The notes below the pieces were generated by a model that was not told the DNA's origin, searched no databases, and saw only the letters and a list, made by a program, of their open reading frames with translations. A stretch of 30,779 bases of DNA from JALYUA01 sp038239305 (GTDB taxonomy: Bacteria > Acidobacteriota > Thermoanaerobaculia > UBA5066 > Gp7-AA6), in contig JBBSEW010000047.1 in NCBI GenBank assembly GCA_038239305.1, forward strand, positions 1-30,779, written 5' to 3'. The position numbers and the translations under genes were made by a program. Below, piece after piece: positions 22,774 through 30,198 of the stretch. The number at the start of each line of letters is the position of its first letter. Position 1 is the stretch's first letter.

Positions 22774-24489
22774 ATGAAGAAGATAGAGCCGATCATTCTG
22801 ATCGCGGGCGTGGGGTTTTACGTACTTGCCATGACGAGCCAGGGCGTGCTGCCGTTGCTCGAGAAGGAAGTCACGCGCCCGACGACGTTGAAGACCATCG
22901 ACGGCAGGACCGTGTCGACCCCGACCCGCGATGCGCTCGAAGCGGAGGGCCGCCGCATCTACATCCGGGAGGGATGCTGGTACTGCCACTCGCAGTACAT
23001 CCGGCCGGTCAATCGCGACACGGACAAGTGGGGCCCCGTTACGCAGGCGGGTGAAATCAGCCAGGATCTGCCTCAAATGTTCGGGACGCGCCGCATCGGC
23101 CCCGAGCTGTCCAGAGAGGGGAATCGACGGACCGACGAATGGCACTACGCGCATCACTGGAATCCGCGTTCGACGGAGCCCGAGTCGATCATGCCTGCTT
23201 TCACATGGCTGTATCGCGACGACTCGGAGCACGATCGGAAGGTGCGGGCCTTCATCGCGAAATTCGACGCCAATCACGACGGACGGGTGACGAAGAGTGA
23301 GCTCGACAAGAATGGAGACGGAGTCGTCACACCGGACGAGCTTCCCCCGGACTGGAAAGAGCTCGATGTATGGCCGTTGAACCCGGACGGTACCGTCGGA
23401 GACGGCATCATCGACATGCACGACTTCGGACCGGTGCCGACCCGGGAAATGCAGGCGATGGAGGCATACCTCCAGAAAATCGGCACCGCGATCGGCGATT
23501 GGCGCACCTGGGAGCCGTGGCCGACCAATACACGTCCGACACCCACGGAGCCGGCGGCCCTGCGTGTCTCGCGAGGCAGGCAGATTTTCGTGAACAAGTG
23601 TTCCGGCTGCCACGGAACGTATGGCAACGGCAGGGTTACCGCGGACCAGAAGTCGTCGACGAACTTCAGCGACGCGTATCACTTCCTGAACCCCCAGCCT
23701 CGGAACTTCACCCAGGCCGCGTTCAAGAGCCGGACGACTCCTTCGGGAGCCCTTCCGCGCGACGAGGACATCTTCCGCACGATCACCCGAGGGATTCGCA
23801 AGGGTCAAATCATGCCGGCCTGGGGCAACTCCGCGGACGGCCACATGTTGACCGAGCAGGATCGCTGGGACCTCGTGGATTACGTCAAGACCTTTTCGGA
23901 CCGATTCCAGAAAGAGGAGATCCCGCCTCCGATCGAAATCCCCGTGCCTCCTTTCCCGTCCGCAAAAGCCGCACCGGCGGAGCTTCTGCGCGAGGGAAAG
24001 CTCGTTTATCGCGTTCTTCAGTGCTGGACCTGTCACGGCATGGGAGGAAAAGGCGACGGCCCGTCGGCGAACGCCTTGGTGGACGACTTCGAGGTGCCGA
24101 TCCGTCCGTTCGACTTCACGACCGGCAACTTCAAGTTCGGCGATTCTCCGTCCGACGTGTACCGCACTTTCAACACCGGGTTGAACGGAACACCCATGCC
24201 GTCGTTCTACGACACCATCCTGTACCCGAAAGAAGCGTTTCCGGACCTCAAACCCTGGCAACAGTTGAGCGCGGGAAAACAGGTGTTCAGCAGCCAGGAC
24301 GTCGAGGAGATCGGCCAGTACATCGAAAAGCTACCGACGGCCGCCGACCTGGAGAAGCTGAGCGAACCGGACAAGAGGGCCGCCGCGGATCGGCGCCGAT
24401 GGGCTCTCGTGTATTTCGCGTTGTCTCTCGCACAGAACACCGGTACTCCCCCGGTGCCGACGACGGCGGGCTTCCGGGTCGCCCGGTAG
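22774..24489 (+). CDS. ccoO: CcoO fused to a diheme cytochrome, with inserted EF-hand pair
   Basis: A 571-residue protein, more than twice the usual CcoO length. The N-terminal helix (about residues 5-28) and C68WYCHSQYIRPV are typical CcoO, as is the following RIGPELSREGNRRTDEWHYAHHWNPR. After it, residues 165-176 (DANHDGRVTKSE) and 178-189 (DKNGDGVVTPDE) form two canonical EF-hand calcium loops, with a third acidic loop-like stretch NPDGTVGDGIID near 204. CcoO-like sequence then resumes (HDFGPVPTREMQAMEAYLQ). Two extra c-haem domains follow: C276SGCHG and C417WTCHG, homologous to the diheme cytochrome at 20304. The fusion thus combines CcoO and CcoP-like roles. It lies 22 bp after ccoN. Confidence 0.85.
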   Translation: MKKIEPIILIAGVGFYVLAMTSQGVLPLLEKEVTRPTTLKTIDGRTVSTPTRDALEAEGRRIYIREGCWYCHSQYIRPVNRDTDKWGPVTQAGEISQDLPQMFGTRRIGPELSREGNRRTDEWHYAHHWNPRSTEPESIMPAFTWLYRDDSEHDRKVRAFIAKFDANHDGRVTKSELDKNGDGVVTPDELPPDWKELDVWPLNPDGTVGDGIIDMHDFGPVPTREMQAMEAYLQKIGTAIGDWRTWEPWPTNTRPTPTEPAALRVSRGRQIFVNKCSGCHGTYGNGRVTADQKSSTNFSDAYHFLNPQPRNFTQAAFKSRTTPSGALPRDEDIFRTITRGIRKGQIMPAWGNSADGHMLTEQDRWDLVDYVKTFSDRFQKEEIPPPIEIPVPPFPSAKAAPAELLREGKLVYRVLQCWTCHGMGGKGDGPSANALVDDFEVPIRPFDFTTGNFKFGDSPSDVYRTFNTGLNGTPMPSFYDTILYPKEAFPDLKPWQQLSAGKQVFSSQDVEEIGQYIEKLPTAADLEKLSEPDKRAAADRRRWALVYFALSLAQNTGTPPVPTTAGFRVAR

Positions 24490-24499
24490 GAAGCGGCAA

Positions 24500-24994
24500 T
24501 TGTCGGAACGCTTTTTCCGGATTGTGGAGCTCATCTTTACGGCCTATGCCGTGCCCGCGCTCCTCGTTCCCTTTGTCTGGGTCGCGGTCCGGGCATTCGG
24601 ATCCAATCGCCGGGTGGCTTCGTTAGAAACGGCCGATCGGCTGAGCCGCGCGCTGGTCCGCTATGCGGTCGTCTCGGTTGCCTGGATCGCGGCCTGGGTC
24701 ACGCTCCTCCTCGGTGTCCGTCTCGAGGCCGGAGGCAAGACGGCGGGAATCATGTTCTGGCTGGCTTACGGGCTTTTGAACGTGGCTCTCGCCGCGCTCC
24801 TCGTGTCCTTTACCGGATCGTATGGAGCTCTTCCGGAAGGCGGATTCAAGGACCGCCTGTTCCTCTGGTTCCTCACGGCGATCGGCACGCAGCCGCTGGC
24901 AACCGCCGGTGCATTCGCGGTTCTCTATCGGATCATGGGTTTCGTCTACCACTTGAAGGTGCCGGGTCTGACGGCGGTTCAGGAAGGAATCTAG
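24500..24994 (+). CDS. Four-helix membrane protein of the cbb3 cluster
   Basis: The start is TTG at 24500, behind TAGGAAG with about 8 bases spacing. The 164-residue product has about four membrane helices (roughly residues 8-30, 50-75, 82-102 and 118-145). Polar linkers include AFGSNRRVASLETADRLSRALVR and SYGALPEGGFKDR. No metal motif or family is recognised. It lies 10 bp after the CcoO fusion and 12 bp before ccoS, so it is surely co-transcribed, and it may be an assembly factor or accessory subunit. Confidence 0.75.
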   Translation: MSERFFRIVELIFTAYAVPALLVPFVWVAVRAFGSNRRVASLETADRLSRALVRYAVVSVAWIAAWVTLLLGVRLEAGGKTAGIMFWLAYGLLNVALAALLVSFTGSYGALPEGGFKDRLFLWFLTAIGTQPLATAGAFAVLYRIMGFVYHLKVPGLTAVQEGI

Positions 24995-25006
24995 CGGAGC
25001 TCACTC

Positions 25007-25219
25007 TTGGACATCACCTTTTACCTCTTCTTCGTTTCGCTTCTCGTCGCCTTCGCGGCGTGGTGTCTCTTTCTCTGGGCGATTCGTACCGGGCAGTTTC
25101 ATGAGGTCGAGGAGATCAAGTTTCAAGTCTGGCCCGGATCAACGATCGAGAGCCATTCGGTGCCCGACACAACGCCCGGGCAGGAGACGGGGATCAGCCG
25201 GGGCATCGACCCGACCTGA
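25007..25219 (+). CDS. ccoS: cbb3-type oxidase assembly protein CcoS
   Basis: The start is TTG at 25007 with GCGGAG upstream. The 70-residue product has one N-terminal helix (FYLFFVSLLVAFAAWCLFLWAI) and then RTGQFHEVEEIKFQVW, the conserved FxWA...GQFxDxE region of CcoS. CcoS is needed to insert haem and copper cofactors into CcoN. The tail (about residues 46-70) is longer and more polar than usual. It is located directly among the oxidase genes, supporting the call. Confidence 0.85.
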   Translation: MDITFYLFFVSLLVAFAAWCLFLWAIRTGQFHEVEEIKFQVWPGSTIESHSVPDTTPGQETGISRGIDPT

Positions 25220-25224
25220 CGCGA

Positions 25225-25938
25225 TTGCACCACCACGTCCTTCCCGCGTCGGGAGATCTACCACTTCTCTTCCTTGCCTCCTTTCTCGGAAGCGCTCACT
25301 GTGTCGGTATGTGCGGTCCGTACGTCGCCTTGTGCGCCGCACGCGTCTCAACCGGACCCCGCGGGTCTTCGCTCCTTTTGTTTCGACTCCTGTTCAACGG
25401 GGGGCGCGTTGCGATCTACGTCGTCATCGGCGCCTTTGCGGGCGCCTTCGGCCAGATCGCGATTGCCGCGGGGGTTCGGGTGGGAGTCAGCGGGGCCCTC
25501 GCGCTGGTCGCCGGCGTGGTGGCCGTCCTGCTCGGGTTCGCCCTGGCCGGGTGGATCCGGGACCCGTTCGGCTTCCTTCGCAAGTCGGGAGTGGACGTCC
25601 TGATTCGGGGCGCCATGCGCAGCGCGTTTCGAGCGCCGCCGCATCTCGCCGCTGTCTTGCTCGGAGCGCTACAGGGAGCGTTTCCCTGCGCTCTCGTCTA
25701 TGGCGCCGCTTCGCGAGCGGCCGCTGCGGGCTCCGCCCCCCTCGGCGCCGGCACGATGCTCGTCTTCGGCCTGGGAACCGTCCCTGCGATTTTCGCGCTC
25801 TCCTCCGTTCCTGCCCGCTTCATTCATCGCATACGGACATGGCGTTGGGCAGGAGTATTCATTTCGGTGGTCGGTGTTCTCTTGATCCTTCGCGGGCTCT
25901 CAGCCATGGGCTTCGTAGCTCATACGCTCTTTTGGTAG
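25225..25938 (+). CDS. UreH_2/SafE-type membrane protein, probable metal-handling factor of the cbb3 cluster
   Basis: The start is TTG at 25225, 5 bp after ccoS; no other start codon lies before the first helix and no strong ribosome site is seen, so coupling to ccoS is likely. The 237-residue product has about six membrane helices and begins with a His-rich MHHHV. The signature GSAHCVGMCGP (residues 22-32) is typical of the UreH-like transmembrane family, and a second LQGAFPCALVYGA repeats the pattern, giving Cys pairs within the membrane. Homologues beside cbb3 genes are implicated in copper or haem delivery. Transport of sulfite, as the superfamily name suggests, is unlikely here. Confidence 0.8.
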   Translation: MHHHVLPASGDLPLLFLASFLGSAHCVGMCGPYVALCAARVSTGPRGSSLLLFRLLFNGGRVAIYVVIGAFAGAFGQIAIAAGVRVGVSGALALVAGVVAVLLGFALAGWIRDPFGFLRKSGVDVLIRGAMRSAFRAPPHLAAVLLGALQGAFPCALVYGAASRAAAAGSAPLGAGTMLVFGLGTVPAIFALSSVPARFIHRIRTWRWAGVFISVVGVLLILRGLSAMGFVAHTLFW

Positions 25939-26002
25939 GCGCTCGCCGAGTCTTTGCGGAGATCCATTCACGAAGCGCGGTAGGGCCCGGGAGGACATCG
26001 CC

Positions 26003-26659
26003 TTGAGAAGAAAACTTTTTCTCGCGCTCTTCGTCCTGATGGCGACATCGGTCCCCGCGCTGTCCCAGCCGGTCCCGATCGACGACCAGACGCGCACCTC
26101 GATCGAAATCCAGATAGAACAATGGAAGCGGGAAGTCGCCGAGCATCCTCGAGACTACAAGATGCTCACGGCCATCGGCACGGCCTACGGATCGATCGGG
26201 CGATACGCCGAGTCCCTGGAGTTCTACGGCAGGGCGATCGCGGTCCGTCCTGAATATGCGGATGCTCATCTCGGCCTCGCGACGACCTATGGATTTCTCG
26301 GAAGGAAGGCCGAGAAAATCACGGAGTGCAAGACCGCAATCCGATTGCGGCCGAGCTACGCAGAGGCCCACGAGAGCCTTGGCATTTCTTACGGAAGAGC
26401 CGGCCGGTACCTGGAAGCCATTCGCGAGCTCAAGGTGGCGCTGAAGCTGAATCTGGCGACTTCCCAGCAGGCGGACGCGCATTTCGCTTTGGGCCTGGCG
26501 TACGCGTTCACGGGTCAGTTTCCCGGTGCTCTGATAGAGCAGGAGGCGCTGACGTCTCTCGACCCGAGCCGCGGGGAGGAGCTGAAACAGATGATTTCCA
26601 CAGTCCTCGCTGCGGCCCTGCGAGGCTCTCTTTCACCGTCGAGCTCGCCTACGGAATAA
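26003..26659 (+). CDS. Secreted TPR-repeat protein
   Basis: The start is TTG at 26003 behind GGGAGG. The 218-residue product has a signal peptide (RRKLFLALFVLMATSVPALSQ) and then four or so tetratricopeptide repeats (about residues 48-195), for example AIGTAYGSIGRYAESLEFYGRAI and SLGISYGRAGRYLEAIRELKVAL. Such repeats bind partner proteins, here in the periplasm. It is last in the plus-strand cbb3 run, 64 bp after the UreH-like gene, and may belong to that operon. No specific function can be given. Confidence 0.8.
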   Translation: MRRKLFLALFVLMATSVPALSQPVPIDDQTRTSIEIQIEQWKREVAEHPRDYKMLTAIGTAYGSIGRYAESLEFYGRAIAVRPEYADAHLGLATTYGFLGRKAEKITECKTAIRLRPSYAEAHESLGISYGRAGRYLEAIRELKVALKLNLATSQQADAHFALGLAYAFTGQFPGALIEQEALTSLDPSRGEELKQMISTVLAAALRGSLSPSSSPTE

Positions 26660-26931
26660 CTCGGCGCGATCTTTTCGGTCGGAACCCGGTCATGGGGAGA
26701 GTTCGACTTCAGCGCGCCCCGCCTGGACTCATCGCCCGCTCCGTTCGTCGATAGATCTCTACCGCGATCAGCCGATGCCGACCAGGGGGAAAGGGAAATT
26801 GGTTCCCAAACGGATTCCCACGAGTTCAAACGAGCCAGAAAGGCCTCAATTCGGTCGGCGCCAGGATCGAACGGGCGACCATCGGCGAATCGGGCGAAAC
26901 CCTTATTCTCTAGCGGTAAACTCCCTTTTCG
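26660..26931. other. Gene-free spacer before tRNA-Pro, with a tRNA-like inverted fragment
   Basis: No coding frame looks real. On the minus strand, 26883-26853 reads GATGGTCGCCCGTTCGATCC and on, matching the variable loop and T-arm of the adjacent tRNA-Pro (26974 onward) with two substitutions in the first 25 bases and a decayed acceptor end. There is no matching 5' half, so it is a fragment, not a gene. A GGGAA...TTCCC hairpin lies near 26800-26815. Confidence 0.4.
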
Positions 26932-27006
26932 CGGGGCGTAGCGCAGCGGTAGCGTATCTGCTTTGGGAGCAGATGGTCGCCGGTTCGATCCCGGCCGCCC
27001 CGACCA
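26932..27006 (+). tRNA. tRNA-Pro (anticodon UGG)
   Basis: It is a complete cloverleaf. Acceptor CGGGGCG pairs with CGCCCCG; the D-arm is GCGC/GCGT; anticodon arm TCTGC-TTTGGGA-GCAGA has anticodon TGG at loop positions 34-36; the T-arm is GCCGG-TTCGATC-CCGGC; the discriminator is A; and CCA is encoded. It reads CCA and, by wobble, other proline codons. The next gene remnant begins almost directly after its 3' end. Confidence 0.95.
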
Positions 27007-27029
27007 ATATTTTCAAGGGTTTAGCGAAT

Positions 27030-27613
27030 GCGTTTGGATCAGGCGCAACTTCGTCAACGACCTGACAAACTGGACGTCATCGATCTTCGTGGGTGAGCCC
27101 ACGGCGTCTAACCCCAACCAGTACGGCGACCACGAGCCGTTGCGGTTGCCCGAAAGCGGAATCGTCGTCATGGTCTCCACGCTGTACCACCAGACAGCGG
27201 GACCGCAGGACCATCGGAAATGGACCGCGCCTCAGATCCCGGCGGAGCTGTCGATCTCTGCCGCGCTCGCTCCGGGTATCGAGCGAGGATCGGAGGACGA
27301 GGTGGCACGGGCCTATAAACGATTCCGGACGGACGAGGCGACGGCGTGGATTCCGACGGAAACGGAGGTCAACGCGCTCGGATATCGCCTTCTGTCGGAA
27401 CGCCGGTTCGACCGGTCGATCCAGGTCTTCCGGCTGAACGTCGACTCCTTCCCGGACTCCTCCAACGCCTTTGACAGCCTCGGCGAGGCTTATCTCAAGG
27501 CCGGTGATCACACGCGCGCGATCGAGAATTACCGACTGTCTCTCCGGAAGAATCCGGACAACGAAAACGCGCGCCGCGTACTCGCGCAGCTGGGGGCGGA
27601 GTCCGGATCGTAA
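27030..27613 (+). pseudogene. 5'-truncated S41-type peptidase/TPR fusion remnant
   Basis: The frame is open from within the tRNA, but family-like sequence starts near 27040 (RNFVNDLTNWTSSIFVGEPTASNPNQYGD...). That stretch is the C-terminal end of the S41 peptidase domain (compare IFVGEPTGSxPNxYGE in the family). It is followed by a TPR part (NALGYRLLSERRFDRSIQVFRLN, AFDSLGEAYLKAGDHTRAIENYRLSLRKNPDNENARRVL). The signal peptide, PDZ-like region and catalytic Ser region are missing. The break coincides with the tRNA 3' end, suggesting a deletion or integration event there. A shortened protein from an internal ATG (27171, MVSTLYHQ) is possible. Confidence 0.65.
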
Positions 27614-27633
27614 GCGGGTCGGCGCTCGGTAGT

Positions 27634-27689
27634 CAGTCTTCAGTTTTCGGTTTTCGGTTTTCAGTCTTCAGCCTTCAGTCTTCAGTTCT
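27634..27689 (-). repeat. Heptamer array B
   Basis: Eight seven-base units in strict phase, on the plus strand CAGTCTT, CAGTTTT, CGGTTTT, CGGTTTT, CAGTCTT, CAGCCTT, CAGTCTT, CAGTTCT. On the minus strand they read ACTGAAG/ACCGAAA, fitting the ACYGANN consensus of the other two arrays. It lies between the S41/TPR remnant and the YfhO-like gene. Confidence 0.85.
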
Positions 27690-27751
27690 CGCTCCGGGGA
27701 TAATGGGCGGCAACGACGGGCGTCCTTCGCGCGTATACACCGGGGAGAACA

Positions 27752-30175
27752 TTGATCGTCGCCGCCCGGCTTCTTCTCGTGTATGGCTTCGCCGGAGGGC
27801 TCCTTCTCTGGCTCGGACGTCGATACGTGCAACCGGTATCAGCGCGGATGAGCGTTTTGCTGCTGCTGATTCCGCTGGCGCTCACGGGCAGAGCCATTTT
27901 CACGGGCGGGATCTATGCGCCGATCGACATCGCGTATCAGACCGATCCTCTCCGGTCCCTGAGAGGTGGGTTCGGAATCGGCGATCCGGCCCGGGCGGTT
28001 CTTGGCGACGTCGTCGATCAGGACATCCCCTGGCGTAAGGCGATCCGCGAATCGGTCAAACACGGCCGCCTCCCCGCGTGGAACCGGTTCATTCTCGGAG
28101 GCGAGCCGCTGCTGGCGGCGATGCAATCGGCGGTTCTTCATCCGTTCACGTGGATCGGAATGCTGCTTCCGCTCGACCAGGCGTGGACTCTCGAGATGAG
28201 CCTCGGCGTGCTCCTGGCGCTGCTGAGCGCTTTCCTTCTCCTGTCGGACCTCGAGCTGTCGGACGGCGCCGCGCTGCTGGGCGCGATCGCCTGGGCTTTC
28301 TGCGACTACCTGCGGTTCTACGCCGGATGGGCGCTCTCCCCCGCGGCCGCGGTTTTCCCCCTGCTCCTCCTGGGCCTGCGTCGGATCGTCTCGCGCCGGG
28401 CCCGGAGCGGAACGGCCGTCATGATCGCCGCGCTCGCGCTATGCGTCGTGGCGGGCCATCCCGAAACGGCTCTCCATGCCGTGTGCGGCGGAGGGATCTG
28501 GCTGCTGGTGTCGCTCGCCCGATCCCCGCACGGCTCGCGCTGGCGTGTCGTCGGGGAGGCCCTGCTCGCGGGCATCGCCGCGGCGTGCCTCACGGCGGTC
28601 CTGATTCTCCCGCACCTCGAGGCGCTTCATCAGACCTTCGAGTACTTCGTTCGATCGAGCTGGTGGGTGCATCAGCACAAGGGATCCACCCTCCTCGAGT
28701 CGCTCTCCACGATGCGGCAGGCGATCTTGCCCTACGCGTTCGGCGTCGCGGGCAGGGGCAACACGACGGCCGGAAGCCAGGTGCCGCAGGCGTACCTCGG
28801 AGCGGTGGTCCTTCCGCTCGCGAGCATCGGCCTTCTCTCGCCGCGTCGGGAGAAGTGGGCGGCGGTGGCTCTCGCCGTCGTTGGATTCGGCGCCTGGAGC
28901 CACTTCCCGATTCTCACGGACGCGATCGCCTCGCTCCCTCTGCTCGACATGGCGCTCAACGAGCGGCTCGTGTTTCTCGGATGCTTCGCCGTGGCTCTGC
29001 TCGCGGCGCTCGGAGCCGAGCGGCTTCTGACGGCGCCGCGACCGCGATTTATCGCCTGGGTGGCAGCGGCGTGGGTCGCCGTCATCGCCGTTCTGTACGG
29101 ATCGAGCCTCGCGCGCCTGACGTCTCTCGCGATGCCGAAGGACTTCCGGATCTTTCTCGGGCTCGCGCAGCTGATCCCGCTTCTCCTGGTCGGGATCATC
29201 TGGGCTGTGCCGTCCCGATGGCCGGCATCCCGGAGGCTGGCCGCCACGGCCGTGCTCCTTCTCGGCCAGCGCGTCGGCGAGACCTGGCATTTTTATCCCG
29301 TCGCCCCTCGGGCCGCCTTCTATCCGCACCTGGAGCTCCTGGATCCCATTCCGCGCGGCGCCCCGTACCGGATGGCGGCGATCGGCATGGCCTTCATTCC
29401 CAATGTCTCCACGATGTACGAGGTCGAAGACGTCCGCGGGTACGACCCGATGACGTCTCTCGCTCTCCATGACACCTATCCCCTCTGGTGCGTTCACCAG
29501 CCCGTCTTTTTCAACCGGATTGACGACGCCGCGAGGCCGTTTCTCTCCTTCCTCAACGTGAAGTACGTCCTGGCCGCCCCCGACGACCCGACTCCGCCGG
29601 GATGGCGGGTCCTCGCTTCGACGTCCGGAGGCCGACTCGTCCAGAACCCGAACGCACTGGAACGGGCGTTCATCCCGCACGAAGTCCTGGCGCAGCCGGA
29701 TGCCGTGCCACGCCTCGCGGCGATGGCGGCCATCCCGGACTTCGCGCGGCGGGGGCTTCTCGATGCGTGGCCGGGGAAACCGAGCGGCGCGTGGCTGCCG
29801 AACGGCGATGGCCGGCTGTCGATCGCGGCCTACCGGGGCGATTTCCTGGGGCTCGACATCCGGGCCGACCGAGAGCTCGTCGTCGGAACATCCATCCCCG
29901 CCTGGAAGGGCTGGGTCGCGCGCCTGGACGGATCCCCGATCCCTCTCCTCCGCTACAACCATGCCTTCCTGGGCGCGACCGTCCCCCCCGGCCACCACTC
30001 CCTCGAGCTGCGATACCGCCCGGCATCTCTGCTGATCGGCGCCATCCTGTCCCTGGCAACGGGTGGGATGCTGCTCGCCTTTTTCCTGCGCCGACCGAGA
30101 CAGAATGGAGTGCCCGCTGACAGCGGACGGCTGAGCGATCGCAATCAATATAAAAAACCGACAACTGACCACTGA
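27752..30175 (+). CDS. YfhO-like polytopic membrane protein
   Basis: An 807-residue protein with about twelve membrane helices in the first 480 residues and one near the C-terminus (LLIGAILSLATGGMLLAFFL). The start is TTG at 27752 after GGGGAGAACA. The motif AYQTDPLRSL and PWRKAIRESVKHGRLPAWNRFILGGEPLLA is typical of YfhO-family proteins, which are related to GT-C glycosyltransferases. The large C-terminal soluble domain has the family's LNVKYVLA (about residue 605) and a final beta domain with AWKGWVARLDGSPIPLLRYNHAFLGATVPPGHHSLELRYRP. YfhO is linked to lipoteichoic acid or lipid-linked sugar modification. The substrate here is unknown. A GT39-like gene follows. Confidence 0.85.
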   Translation: MIVAARLLLVYGFAGGLLLWLGRRYVQPVSARMSVLLLLIPLALTGRAIFTGGIYAPIDIAYQTDPLRSLRGGFGIGDPARAVLGDVVDQDIPWRKAIRESVKHGRLPAWNRFILGGEPLLAAMQSAVLHPFTWIGMLLPLDQAWTLEMSLGVLLALLSAFLLLSDLELSDGAALLGAIAWAFCDYLRFYAGWALSPAAAVFPLLLLGLRRIVSRRARSGTAVMIAALALCVVAGHPETALHAVCGGGIWLLVSLARSPHGSRWRVVGEALLAGIAAACLTAVLILPHLEALHQTFEYFVRSSWWVHQHKGSTLLESLSTMRQAILPYAFGVAGRGNTTAGSQVPQAYLGAVVLPLASIGLLSPRREKWAAVALAVVGFGAWSHFPILTDAIASLPLLDMALNERLVFLGCFAVALLAALGAERLLTAPRPRFIAWVAAAWVAVIAVLYGSSLARLTSLAMPKDFRIFLGLAQLIPLLLVGIIWAVPSRWPASRRLAATAVLLLGQRVGETWHFYPVAPRAAFYPHLELLDPIPRGAPYRMAAIGMAFIPNVSTMYEVEDVRGYDPMTSLALHDTYPLWCVHQPVFFNRIDDAARPFLSFLNVKYVLAAPDDPTPPGWRVLASTSGGRLVQNPNALERAFIPHEVLAQPDAVPRLAAMAAIPDFARRGLLDAWPGKPSGAWLPNGDGRLSIAAYRGDFLGLDIRADRELVVGTSIPAWKGWVARLDGSPIPLLRYNHAFLGATVPPGHHSLELRYRPASLLIGAILSLATGGMLLAFFLRRPRQNGVPADSGRLSDRNQYKKPTTDH

Positions 30176-30198
30176 TGACTGATAACTGATAACCGACT
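30157..30198 (+). repeat. Heptamer array C
   Basis: Six units in strict phase: ACCGACA, ACTGACC, ACTGATG, ACTGATA, ACTGATA, ACCGACT. It fits the same ACYGANN consensus as the arrays at 11042 and 27634. It begins inside the last codons of the YfhO-like gene and ends on the first base of the TTG start of the next gene, so it fills the whole spacer between them. Confidence 0.85.
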
